A stretch of 6,860 bases of DNA from an uncultured Ruminococcus sp. (lineage in GTDB: Bacteria; Bacillota_A; Clostridia; Oscillospirales; Ruminococcaceae), in NCBI GenBank assembly GCA_902782875.1, contig CACZPE010000345.1, forward strand, positions 1 through 6,860, read 5' to 3'. Both the position numbers and the translations under genes were made by a program. The notes beneath the pieces are model-generated. The model searched no databases and was not told where the DNA came from. It worked only from the letters and a program-made list of their open reading frames with translations. Shown in pieces: positions 1 through 5,435 of this stretch. The number at the start of each line of letters is the position of its first letter. Within the stretch, counting starts at the first letter, position 1.

Positions 1-28
1 GAATAAAGACAATAATACATAAAATAAT

Positions 29-63
29 GGCTCATCACCCTTCGTAATGAAGGGCGATGAGCC
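29..63 (-). terminator. Rho-independent-type terminator hairpin at the end of the parC operon
   Basis: An 8-bp outer stem (GGCTCATC at 29-36 with GATGAGCC at 56-63) continues into a 6-bp inner stem (CCCTTC at 38-43 with GAAGGG at 49-54) around a 5-nt loop. The one non-Watson-Crick position (37/55) becomes a G-U pair in the minus-strand transcript, so the hairpin is fully paired in that direction. It is followed on the minus strand by a T-rich but interrupted run (ATTATTTTAT). It begins 10 nt after the final stop of the DUF3237 frame, where an operon terminator is expected. The U-tract is imperfect, so termination efficiency is uncertain. Confidence 0.75.
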
Positions 64-73
64 TTACATATTC

Positions 74-469
74 TCAGCTTTTGTATATATCAATCCTCAC
101 GCCGCCGTCCTCATCGTTCACCGTGCCGTAAAGGTCTGCTGTACTCAGCCATGACAGCGCTTCGCTGTCGGTGATGACAACAGGCTTTGTGATAAGCTTC
201 CCGTCCGCTCAGCGGCTGCCGTTGTTCTCTATGAATATCCGACAGCTTTTCCCGTCCCTGTCTCTGCCCTCAAGGATATATCGTGCGGAGAGGGTGAAGT
301 CCTGTCCGTCGCAATACTGGGTATCCACCGCTCCCGGGAGGATCCTGCCGCAGAAGTTTTCACAGTCTGCATATCCGTGGAACGTCACCATACTTGCGGT
401 CCTGTCGTTCCCTTTTACCGTGTATGTCCCATCTATGACGACGTGTATGCATAATACAGGCTCTTTCAT
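74..469 (-). pseudogene. DUF3237 family protein interrupted by an in-frame TGA
   Basis: The gene starts at ATG 469-467, overlapping the TGA of the upstream DUF5662 gene as ATGA, which suggests translational coupling. The first 86 codons (MKEPVLCIHV... to ...IFIENNGSR) end at a TGA at 211-209. In the same frame the next 44 codons (ADGKLITKPVVITDSEALSW...RIDIYKS) continue to a second TGA at 76-74, just before the terminator. Both parts read like one DUF3237 domain protein of about 131 residues: VKGNDRTASMVTFHG, GRILPGAVDTQ and SARYILEG in the first part, then ITKPVVITDS and TADLYGTV in the second. DUF3237 is a family of small beta-rich proteins of unknown function. No frameshift is needed to join the halves. 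The likeliest explanations are a recent nonsense mutation or a sequence error. TGA is an ordinary stop in the neighbouring genes, so a general code change is excluded. I see no clear SECIS-like hairpin straight after the TGA. If the stop is real, the product is a truncated 86-aa protein. Confidence 0.75.
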
Positions 470-1041
470 TTTCTCGCCTTACGAAGGAGGTACCTTAAAT
501 ATGCAAAGGTATACTCCTCTCCCTTGTCACGAAGCATGGTCAGCAGCTTTTCGAGCAGCTTTGACGTTGTCGGATGTATCATACGGGTATTTCTTCCCTT
601 GTCAAAATAGGCAAGGGGTGCGCCGTCGTTATACTCATCGCCCATATACACCTTGCTTGCGGCAACTCTGTCGCAGAACATCTCTGCCACATATATGATC
701 GGCATCTTCACAGGCGACATCTTTCTCGTCTTCGGGTCATAGTCTGTCCAGTATTCAAAATGGTGCTTGTTTCTGCCCTTGTGGTGCATCCACGCGCTGC
801 TGTACCCCTTGGTATCGCGCTCGCCCTCGTTGGGGCTGCGGGTGCCCTGATACATGGCAGAGCTTATCAGGAATTCCTCGGGGGAATACTTTGAAAGGTC
901 GTGAGTGAGTCCCTGCCAGTATATCCCTGCCTTGAAGCAGTGCATGGCAACATAGAATCTGTGTTTGTTGACGGTGTCAAAGTGCTTTTTCAGGTCTTTC
1001 GGGTCTATCGAAAGACCCGTCAGCGGGAAATCTATCTTCAT
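466..1041 (-). CDS. DUF5662 family protein (uncharacterised, HD-like metal-site residues)
   Basis: This encodes 191 aa from the ATG at 1041-1039. A second in-frame ATG lies two codons upstream (1047), but the Shine-Dalgarno AAAGGA (1054-1049) is only 1 nt from it and 7 nt from the 1041 ATG, so 1041 is preferred. The protein resembles DUF5662, a family common in Clostridia with no assigned function. Visible conserved features are His27, His34, HDLSKYS at 47-53, a His-rich HHKGRNKHH block at 86-94, and E120/D124 in AEMFCD. The spaced His/Asp residues in a helical protein resemble an HD-type metal-binding site; that is inference. No signal peptide or membrane segment is seen. The gene begins 18 nt after the parC stop and overlaps the DUF3237 start by 4 nt, so the three are probably one transcript. 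The RNA topoisomerase link may be only positional. Confidence 0.85.
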   Translation of the reverse strand: MKIDFPLTGLSIDPKDLKKHFDTVNKHRFYVAMHCFKAGIYWQGLTHDLSKYSPEEFLISSAMYQGTRSPNEGERDTKGYSSAWMHHKGRNKHHFEYWTDYDPKTRKMSPVKMPIIYVAEMFCDRVAASKVYMGDEYNDGAPLAYFDKGRNTRMIHPTTSKLLEKLLTMLRDKGEEYTFAYLRYLLRKARK

Positions 1042-1059
1042 AACCATTTCCTTTCGGTA

Positions 1060-3294
1060 TCATAGTGTGAGCTGATCGGGATCGTCAACATCCTTTGCGA
1101 TAAGGCCCGTTACAGGCACGTTCTTCACGCAGTAGCGGCTGTACTTCTCGAGCTCCTCGGGGGTGACAGCCCATGCCTTTTCCACCTTTGCGCCGGATCT
1201 GAGAGTCATGGTCTGTACTCCTATGGTATCTCTTGCTGTCTTGGGAAGTATCAGCGCGGTATTGAATATTATCATGCGTCCCCTTGTGGATATCAGGGCT
1301 ATATCAGCATTCTCCCTCACGTATATCAGCTTCACCAGCGGCGACTTGTCGGAGTATGCATTCGTCAGGCGCTTGCGGTTGGTCTTTGTGGCATAGGACG
1401 AAAGCGGTATCTTTGCAGTCTTGCCGTTTTCAAACACCGCTATCAGGAAGCCCTCATAGTCCGTTGTGGGTATCATCGCGAATACATTCTCATCGCTCTC
1501 GAAGCTGAGCTTCACGGGGACGTATTCACCCATTACGGAGGCCTTTGTATCAGGGAACTCGGCGGCGGTAGTCTTATACACCCTTGCCTTGTCGGTAAAG
1601 AACAGCAGCTCGGTCTTGTTGGTAGCTTCCACGGTGCACTCTATGCTGTCGCCTTCCTTGAGCTTCTGCTCGCCCGACATCCTGAGGCTCTGGGGTGTGA
1701 TCTTCTTGAAATAGCCCTCCTTGGTGAAGAAGAGATTTACGGGATAATCGGGTGTATCATCCTCAGCGATGCTGTCCTCTTCCTCATCAGGGAAGCAGAA
1801 CATGCTCCTCCTGGGCTGTGCGTATTTCTTTATTACTTCCTTGAGCTCTGATATTATTATCTCGTATATCTTCTTACGGTCGCTCAGGGTCTCCTGCATC
1901 TGGGCTATGTCCTTTTCAAGCTGCTCGATCTCGGATATACGGTTGAGGATATACTCGCGGTTGAGGTGACGGAGCTTTATCTCTGCCACATACTCGGCCT
2001 GTACCTCGTCTATGCCGAAGCCTATCATGAGATTGGGCACTACCTCTGCTTCCTCCTCGGTCTCCCTTACTATCTTCACTGCCTTGTCTATATCAAGGAG
2101 TATCTTTTTCAGGCCGTACAGCAGGTGCAGCTTGTCCTTCTTCTTTGTCAGCTCGAAGTAGACGCGTCTTTCCACGCACACGCGCCTGAAAGCCGTCCAT
2201 TCTGTCAGTATCTCATACACGCCCATTACCTTGGGATATCCTGCAATGAGTATGTTGAAGTTGCAGGAATACGTATCCTGAAGCGGCGTCATGCGGTACA
2301 GCTTCTTCATCAGCGCATCCGGGTCGGTGCCTCTCTTGAGGTCTATCGCTATTTTGAGGCCGTTGAGATCGGACTCGTCGCGGATATAGTTTATCTCGCG
2401 CACCTTGCCGTTCTTTGCAAGCTCGACGATCTTGTCCTTTATCTGCTCGATAGTCGTTGTGGGCGGTATCTCGGTTATCTCAATACAGTTGTCGTCCTTG
2501 TCATAGCTGTATTTTGAGCGCACCTTCACCTGGCCTCTGCCTGTGCGGAATATCTTCTCCATTTCGGCTTCGTCGTATATGATAAAGCCGCCGCCGGGGA
2601 AATCGGGGCCCTTTACTACTGAGGATATATTGAAGTCGGGATTTTTGATAAGGCCTATCGTCGCTTCGCATATCTCCTTGAGGTTGAAGGAGCAGACATT
2701 GCTCGCCATAGACACGGCGATGCCCATATTGTTATTGACGAGTATATTCGGGAATGTCGTCGGGAAGAGCGTGGGCTCGGTAGTCTCGTTGTCGTAGTTC
2801 GGCACGAAATCCACCGTTTCCTTGTCGATATCCCTGAAAAGCTCAGCGCATATGGGCTCAAGCTTTGCTTCTGTGTATCGGGGCGCGGCATACGCCATAT
2901 CCCTTGAGTACGCCTTGCCGAAGTTGCCCTTGCTCTCTATATACGGATGGAGAAGAGCCTCGTTGCCCCTTGCGAGTCTGACCATGGTATCATATATAGC
3001 CTGATCGCCGTGGGGGTTGAGCTTCATCGTCTGGCCGACGATATTGGCCGATTTGGTCTTGTTGCCGTTCAAGAGCCCCATTTTATACATGGTATAAAGC
3101 AGCTTTCTGTGAGACGGCTTGAAACCGTCTATTTCGGGGAGAGCTCTTGATACTATTACGCTCACTGCATAGGGCATATAGTTGGTGACGAGCGTATCGG
3201 TTATATGTTCCTCCACCACTTCTCCGCTGCCTGCGATATACGCATTCTGCTTGGGGCCTGCGGATTTTGGCGGTGATGATTTTTTCCTTGGCAT
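1060..3294 (-). CDS. parC: DNA topoisomerase IV / gyrase-like subunit A (divergent clostridial ParC)
   Basis: This 744-aa protein is the DNA breakage-rejoining subunit of a type IIA topoisomerase, which works with an ATPase B subunit (ParE/GyrB-like) to pass DNA duplexes, decatenating or relaxing chromosomes. The N-terminal winged-helix domain has SVIVSRALPEIDGFKPSHRK (about 45-63) and NPHGDQAIYDT (93-103). The catalytic pair Arg139-Tyr140 lies in AAPRYTEAKLEP. A tower domain and a long coiled coil (about 380-490) follow, then an acidic linker (503-516), then a C-terminal domain with beta-pinwheel-like repeats (e.g. LFFTKEGYFKKIT, LLFFTDKARVYKT, LIAVFENGKTAKI, ALISTRGRMIIF). No GyrA box (QRRGGKG) is present, so a topoisomerase IV-type role is more likely than a supercoiling gyrase. 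At 744 aa it is shorter than typical GyrA/ParC (about 800-880). The residue matching E. coli GyrA Ser83 is Gln98; the Asp87 match is Asp102. The ATG at 3294 has AAAGGAG 7 nt upstream. No parE is adjacent. Confidence 0.95.
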   Translation of the reverse strand: MPRKKSSPPKSAGPKQNAYIAGSGEVVEEHITDTLVTNYMPYAVSVIVSRALPEIDGFKPSHRKLLYTMYKMGLLNGNKTKSANIVGQTMKLNPHGDQAIYDTMVRLARGNEALLHPYIESKGNFGKAYSRDMAYAAPRYTEAKLEPICAELFRDIDKETVDFVPNYDNETTEPTLFPTTFPNILVNNNMGIAVSMASNVCSFNLKEICEATIGLIKNPDFNISSVVKGPDFPGGGFIIYDEAEMEKIFRTGRGQVKVRSKYSYDKDDNCIEITEIPPTTTIEQIKDKIVELAKNGKVREINYIRDESDLNGLKIAIDLKRGTDPDALMKKLYRMTPLQDTYSCNFNILIAGYPKVMGVYEILTEWTAFRRVCVERRVYFELTKKKDKLHLLYGLKKILLDIDKAVKIVRETEEEAEVVPNLMIGFGIDEVQAEYVAEIKLRHLNREYILNRISEIEQLEKDIAQMQETLSDRKKIYEIIISELKEVIKKYAQPRRSMFCFPDEEEDSIAEDDTPDYPVNLFFTKEGYFKKITPQSLRMSGEQKLKEGDSIECTVEATNKTELLFFTDKARVYKTTAAEFPDTKASVMGEYVPVKLSFESDENVFAMIPTTDYEGFLIAVFENGKTAKIPLSSYATKTNRKRLTNAYSDKSPLVKLIYVRENADIALISTRGRMIIFNTALILPKTARDTIGVQTMTLRSGAKVEKAWAVTPEELEKYSRYCVKNVPVTGLIAKDVDDPDQLTL

Positions 3295-3322
3295 TTTACT
3301 GCTCCTTTATATATGATATCCT

Positions 3323-3351
3323 ATTATAGCACTTTCAGAGCGCGTTGTCAA
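3323..3351 (-). promoter_or_regulatory. Sigma-A promoter of the parC operon (extended -10)
   Basis: On the minus strand a perfect TTGACA (3351-3346) is followed after exactly 17 nt by a perfect TATAAT (3328-3323), with TGC directly before the -10, giving an extended -10. Transcription should start near 3316, leaving a leader of about 22 nt that contains the Shine-Dalgarno AAAGGAG (3308-3302), 7 nt from the parC ATG. No operator is obvious. This is a full-consensus site, suggesting strong constitutive expression. Confidence 0.85.
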
Positions 3352-3520
3352 ATAGGGCAGGCTGAGCCTGCACCCACCCGTTGATGTTTTTTTGGAAACG
3401 GTTTAATTTGCAACGCGGTAACTTTCGTGTGCTTGCTTCTTTTAAAAAACGGGCAAGGCCCGCGGCTATGTCGCTGATTATTATTGCGGGGATGGATTTA
3501 TTTGCAGCTCGGTACCTCTC
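3352..3520. other. Non-coding intergenic block with short hairpins, possible interspersed repeat
   Basis: This stretch separates the parC promoter from the composite repeat. It holds a 7-bp palindrome, GCAGGCT-G-AGCCTGC (3358-3372), directly upstream of the parC -35, and a small stem CGGGC-AAG-GCCCG (3450-3462). A 66-codon minus-strand frame crosses it (3535 to 3335) but begins at a GTG inside the repeat, lacks a spaced Shine-Dalgarno, and ends inside the parC -35 box, so it is not called as a gene. The block looks like intergenic repeat DNA, but a single copy in this window cannot prove that. Confidence 0.35.
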
Positions 3521-3541
3521 GTTTGCGTAAGGCACCCTTCC

Positions 3542-3562
3542 ACCACAACCTTCGGTTGCGGT
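3542..3562. repeat. Hairpin in the left arm of the composite repeat
   Basis: ACCACAACC (3542-3550) pairs with GGTTGCGGT (3554-3562) around a TTC loop, with one A-C mismatch. It sits just inside the CCTTCCACCA block, at the same place as the perfect hairpin in the opposite arm. Confidence 0.6.
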
Positions 3563-3634
3563 CCCCCTCTTTGCGTAGCAATGAGGACTTCCCTTTCAGG
3601 AGAGGTAAAAAGCTCTGATTAGTATAATGCAGCC

Positions 3635-3674
3635 CATTACATCAGTTAAACTTATTAGTATAGCTGATGTAATG
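3635..3674. repeat. Inner inverted repeat at the core of the composite element
   Basis: CATTACATCAG (3635-3645) is the exact reverse complement of CTGATGTAATG (3664-3674), with an 18-nt AT-rich spacer. It nests concentrically inside the 16-nt arms at 3591-3606 and 3701-3716, so one strand can fold into a long interrupted stem. A TATAAT at 3623-3628 has no matching -35 at 16-18 nt and is not called as a promoter. Confidence 0.65.
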
Positions 3675-3738
3675 ATTTTACAAATAAATAGGTTGGACAA
3701 ACCTCTCCTGAAAGGGCTGGGCCCCGCGCAGTGGGCTG

Positions 3739-3759
3739 ACCATCGCCTGCGGCGATGGT
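3739..3759. repeat. Hairpin in the right arm of the composite repeat
   Basis: ACCATCGCC (3739-3747) pairs perfectly with GGCGATGGT (3751-3759) around a TGC loop. Its stem sequence differs from that of the left-arm hairpin while the stem length and 3-nt loop are kept, so structure is conserved more than sequence. Confidence 0.65.
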
Positions 3760-3797
3760 GGAAGGCTCTCTCCGCAAACCAATGTGATAAAACGCCC

Positions 3798-3825
3798 CAT
3801 CAGATACGTACAAACATATCTGATG
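3798..3825. repeat. Inverted repeat / hairpin upstream of the PHP gene promoter
   Basis: CATCAGATA (3798-3806) is the exact reverse complement of TATCTGATG (3817-3825), with a 10-nt loop. It lies about 40 nt upstream of the PHP gene -35 and just outside the composite repeat. There is no T-run on either side, so it is not a convincing terminator. It could be part of the repeat element or a protein-binding site. Confidence 0.5.
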
Positions 3826-3828
3826 ACA

Positions 3829-3849
3829 ATTGCTAATTGCTCATTGCTA
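3829..3849. repeat. Three tandem heptamers (ATTGCTA/ATTGCTC/ATTGCTA)
   Basis: Three consecutive 7-nt units, ATTGCTA, ATTGCTC and ATTGCTA, are followed by a decayed ATTATT. They end 14 nt before the -35 of the PHP gene promoter. Such arrays can be slippage products or remnants of a mobile-element end; nothing here shows a function. Confidence 0.6.
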
Positions 3850-3863
3850 ATTATTTACTGTAC

Positions 3864-3893
3864 TTGACAGAAAAGGCCTTTCTGAGTTATAAT
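3864..3893 (+). promoter_or_regulatory. Sigma-A promoter of the PHP phosphatase gene
   Basis: A perfect TTGACA (3864-3869) and perfect TATAAT (3888-3893) are separated by 18 nt. The predicted start is near 3900, giving a leader of about 23 nt that carries the Shine-Dalgarno AAGGAG (3910-3915), 7 nt from the ATG. A perfect 10-nt palindrome, AAAGGCCTTT (3872-3881), lies within the spacer and could be an operator or chance. Confidence 0.8.
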
Positions 3894-3922
3894 AAGCATA
3901 TACTAACCTAAGGAGAACAGTT

Positions 3923-4717
3923 ATGTATACAGATGCGCATATACACACGATGTTTTCGGGTGACAGCGACACTCCGCCCGAAATGCAGATAGAAAAAGCC
4001 ATATCTCTCGGAATGGAGAGAATATGCTTCACGGATCACCATGATCCCTGCGTGAAATCCGATGTGGACTTCGAGCTGGATTATGACTCATACTTTCCAA
4101 AAATGCAGGAATTGAAAGAAAAATATGCAAAAAGCATAGATATCGGCATAGGAGTCGAGCTCGGGCTCCAGTCCCATATCTCTCCGCTACTGCGTGAGAT
4201 ATCCGAAAAATACCCGTTTGACTTCATAATCGGCTCTATCCATTTCGTTGACGGCTATGACCCCTATTATCCGGAGTATTTTGAGCTTTACGGCATCAGA
4301 GGATACAAAAGATACTTCGATACCACCCTTGAATGCCTGCAGACAGCGCCCTATTTTGACTCCATGGGGCATCTTGATTATATCGCCCGCTACGGCGGCC
4401 CCTTCGGGCTGACATATTCGTACAGCGAATATGCAGACAGTATAGACCCGATACTGAAACTACTCATAGACAGCGGAAAAGCTCTTGAATGCAACACAGG
4501 CGGCCTGTCAAGAGGCCTTGACGAGCCAAACCCCTGCTACGATGTGCTAAGGCGTTTCAGAGAGCTGGGCGGTGAACTCATCACTCTGGGCTCGGACGCG
4601 CACGATCCTTCAACTCTCGGATATCATTTCGATGAGGTCGGTGAGCAGCTCAGAGCAATAGGATATACCCATTACGCAGTTTACCGTGACAGAAAGCCGC
4701 AGATGCTTCCTCTTTGA
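3923..4717 (+). CDS. PHP-domain phosphatase, histidinol-phosphatase (HisJ/HisK) family
   Basis: This 264-aa cytoplasmic protein belongs to the PHP metal-dependent phosphoesterase superfamily; its length fits the HisJ/HisK histidinol-phosphate phosphatases, which remove phosphate from L-histidinol phosphate in histidine synthesis. PHP metal-site motifs appear in order: DAHIHT (His6, His8), FTDHHD (His39/His40), GVELG (Glu79), GSIHFVDG (His107), GHLDYI (His150) and GSDAHD (Asp225, His227). All expected ligands appear present, so it should be an active trinuclear metal hydrolase. The ATG has AAGGAG 7 nt upstream and its own consensus promoter. No other his gene is in the window, so the substrate is less certain than the fold; members of this family also act on other phosphoesters. 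It is divergent from parC across the repeat-rich intergenic region. No clear terminator follows, so transcription may run into the ANTAR gene 100 nt downstream. Confidence 0.88.
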   Translation: MYTDAHIHTMFSGDSDTPPEMQIEKAISLGMERICFTDHHDPCVKSDVDFELDYDSYFPKMQELKEKYAKSIDIGIGVELGLQSHISPLLREISEKYPFDFIIGSIHFVDGYDPYYPEYFELYGIRGYKRYFDTTLECLQTAPYFDSMGHLDYIARYGGPFGLTYSYSEYADSIDPILKLLIDSGKALECNTGGLSRGLDEPNPCYDVLRRFRELGGELITLGSDAHDPSTLGYHFDEVGEQLRAIGYTHYAVYRDRKPQMLPL

Positions 4718-4752
4718 TTTTGCAGGATTTACAATTTGTTCTTGCATTTTAC

Positions 4753-4781
4753 TTGACAAACCCCGTCTTATATGATAGAAT
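4753..4781 (+). promoter_or_regulatory. Sigma-A-type promoter of the ANTAR regulator gene (extended -10)
   Basis: TTGACA (4753-4758) and TAGAAT (4776-4781) are 17 nt apart, with TGA directly before the -10, an extended -10. The start would be near 4788, leaving a leader of about 30 nt. This leader is too short for the two-hairpin RNA target that ANTAR proteins bind, so autoregulation of that kind is not suggested. Confidence 0.75.
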
Positions 4782-4817
4782 AAAAGTACAAAAACTTTGA
4801 TATCATCAGAGGGTACT

Positions 4818-5396
4818 ATGAACGGTTTGATTATATGCTCCTCAGAGGAGAAAAGAACAGAATATGTCCCGCTGCTCAAAAGCGCGGGTATAGATGATAT
4901 ATCATTCTCCTCAGGGGAGAATATCAGGCGGCTGCTGACTGAACACAGCTACAGCCTGATAATATCAGTGCTGCCCTTCGGATCGGGCTTCGGGCTTGAC
5001 AGCGTCGCATATATAAGCAGCAGCACCGATTCCGAGCAGGTGGTATTTGCCCCGTCAAAGGTATATGACGAGGTATGCTCAAAAACAGTCGGCCTGAATA
5101 TATCCATACTCCCGAAGAATGTGCCTGCGGCCGTTGCGGTGAACACCGTGCGCAGGGCAGCTGCCGTAAAGCAGCGTCTTGACGAGGCAAAAAGCGAGAA
5201 TGATCTGCTGCGCAGAAAGGCCGATGAGGCAAAGATCGTCTTCAGGGCAAAGGCCGTGCTTATAGAATATCTCAAGCTCTCCGAGAACGATGCCCACCGT
5301 TTTATACAAAAGCGTGCCATGGACAGGCAGACCACCCTTGCGGAGGCCGCGGTCGAGGTGCTCAAGACCTACGATTACAGCGAAAACAAAGACTGA
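4818..5396 (+). CDS. ANTAR-domain transcription antitermination regulator with degenerate receiver
   Basis: This encodes 192 aa from the ATG at 4818. A TTG seven codons upstream (4797) is also open but lies close to the predicted transcription start; ATG 4818 has AGAGGG 4 nt upstream. The C-terminal segment (about 133-186), with AKIVFRAKAVLIEYLKLSEN and AHRFIQKRAMDRQTTLAEAA, is a typical ANTAR three-helix RNA-binding domain, which in this family binds tandem hexaloop hairpins in nascent RNA and prevents termination. A coiled-coil-like linker covers about 113-137. The N-terminal 110 residues resemble a response-regulator receiver fold, but the acidic pocket is CSSEE instead of a DD pair and the phospho-acceptor position reads IISVLPFGSG with no Asp, so phosphorylation is unlikely. 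Pseudo-receiver ANTAR proteins are known in Clostridia, often near nitrogen genes. No two-component kinase gene or hexaloop RNA target is seen in this window, so its targets are unknown. Confidence 0.88.
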   Translation: MNGLIICSSEEKRTEYVPLLKSAGIDDISFSSGENIRRLLTEHSYSLIISVLPFGSGFGLDSVAYISSSTDSEQVVFAPSKVYDEVCSKTVGLNISILPKNVPAAVAVNTVRRAAAVKQRLDEAKSENDLLRRKADEAKIVFRAKAVLIEYLKLSENDAHRFIQKRAMDRQTTLAEAAVEVLKTYDYSENKD

Positions 5397-5422
5397 CCGT
5401 ATGTGGTTTACGGTCAGTCTTT
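5388..5422. terminator. Bidirectional terminator between convergent genes
   Basis: A perfect 14-bp stem, AAAGACTGACCGTA (5388-5401) with TACGGTCAGTCTTT (5409-5422), has a 7-nt loop. The stem includes the stop codon of the ANTAR gene (5394-5396). In the plus direction it ends in TCTTTTGTTATCTTTG, in the minus direction in TCTTTGTTTTC, so both strands carry T-rich tails. The hydrolase gene stops 13 nt away on the other side. Confidence 0.85.
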
Positions 5423-5435
5423 TGTTATCTTTGCA

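Larger units (their letters stand above)
3521..3779. repeat. Composite inverted-repeat element (MITE-like, no transposase)
   Basis: Two related sequences of about 80-86 nt face each other around an AT-rich core. Left arm: 3521-3606; right arm: 3701-3779 as its diverged reverse complement. Matching blocks are GTTTGCG (3521-3527) with CGCAAAC (3773-3779), CCTTCCACCA (3536-3545) with TGGTGGAAGG (3756-3765), and a perfect 16-nt pair CCCTTTCAGGAGAGGT (3591-3606) with ACCTCTCCTGAAAGGG (3701-3716). Each arm carries its own small hairpin at the same relative place (3542-3562 and 3739-3759) with different stem sequence. The core (3607-3700) contains a further inverted repeat. No transposase frame is present. 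It could be a MITE, or two opposed copies of a short palindromic repeat of the kind scattered through intergenic regions of gut Firmicutes. I could not identify target-site duplications. Confidence 0.7.

Noticed and set aside
74..211. A TGA-to-Trp code change or selenocysteine as the default reading of the DUF3237 stop
   Set aside because: TGA ends parC, the DUF5662 gene, the PHP gene and others normally, and no convincing SECIS-like stem follows the codon. Nonsense mutation or sequence error is simpler.
484..698. A plus-strand frame from ATG 501 preceded by a perfect AAGGAGG
   Set aside because: It is antisense to the conserved C-terminus of the DUF5662 protein, its product has no recognisable features, and the SD gap of 10 nt is long. 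The SD-like motif is the complement of codons of the real gene.
1966..2517. A long plus-strand frame of 183 codons
   Set aside because: It is a shadow antisense to the coiled-coil and tower part of ParC, whose family motifs are unmistakable.
3335..3535. A 66-codon minus-strand frame in the parC upstream region
   Set aside because: It starts at a GTG inside the repeat arm without a spaced Shine-Dalgarno and its stop overlaps the parC -35 box.
3619..3662. A TATAAT and TTAGTATA motifs in the repeat core as promoters
   Set aside because: No -35 match lies at a workable distance and no gene follows in either direction within the element.
3521..3780. CRISPR array
   Set aside because: There are only two arms in inverted orientation, with no regularly spaced direct repeats or cas genes.
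3627..3836. A plus-strand 69-codon frame across the composite repeat
   Set aside because: It is made entirely of inverted-repeat arms and hairpins, with no Shine-Dalgarno and no protein-like pattern.
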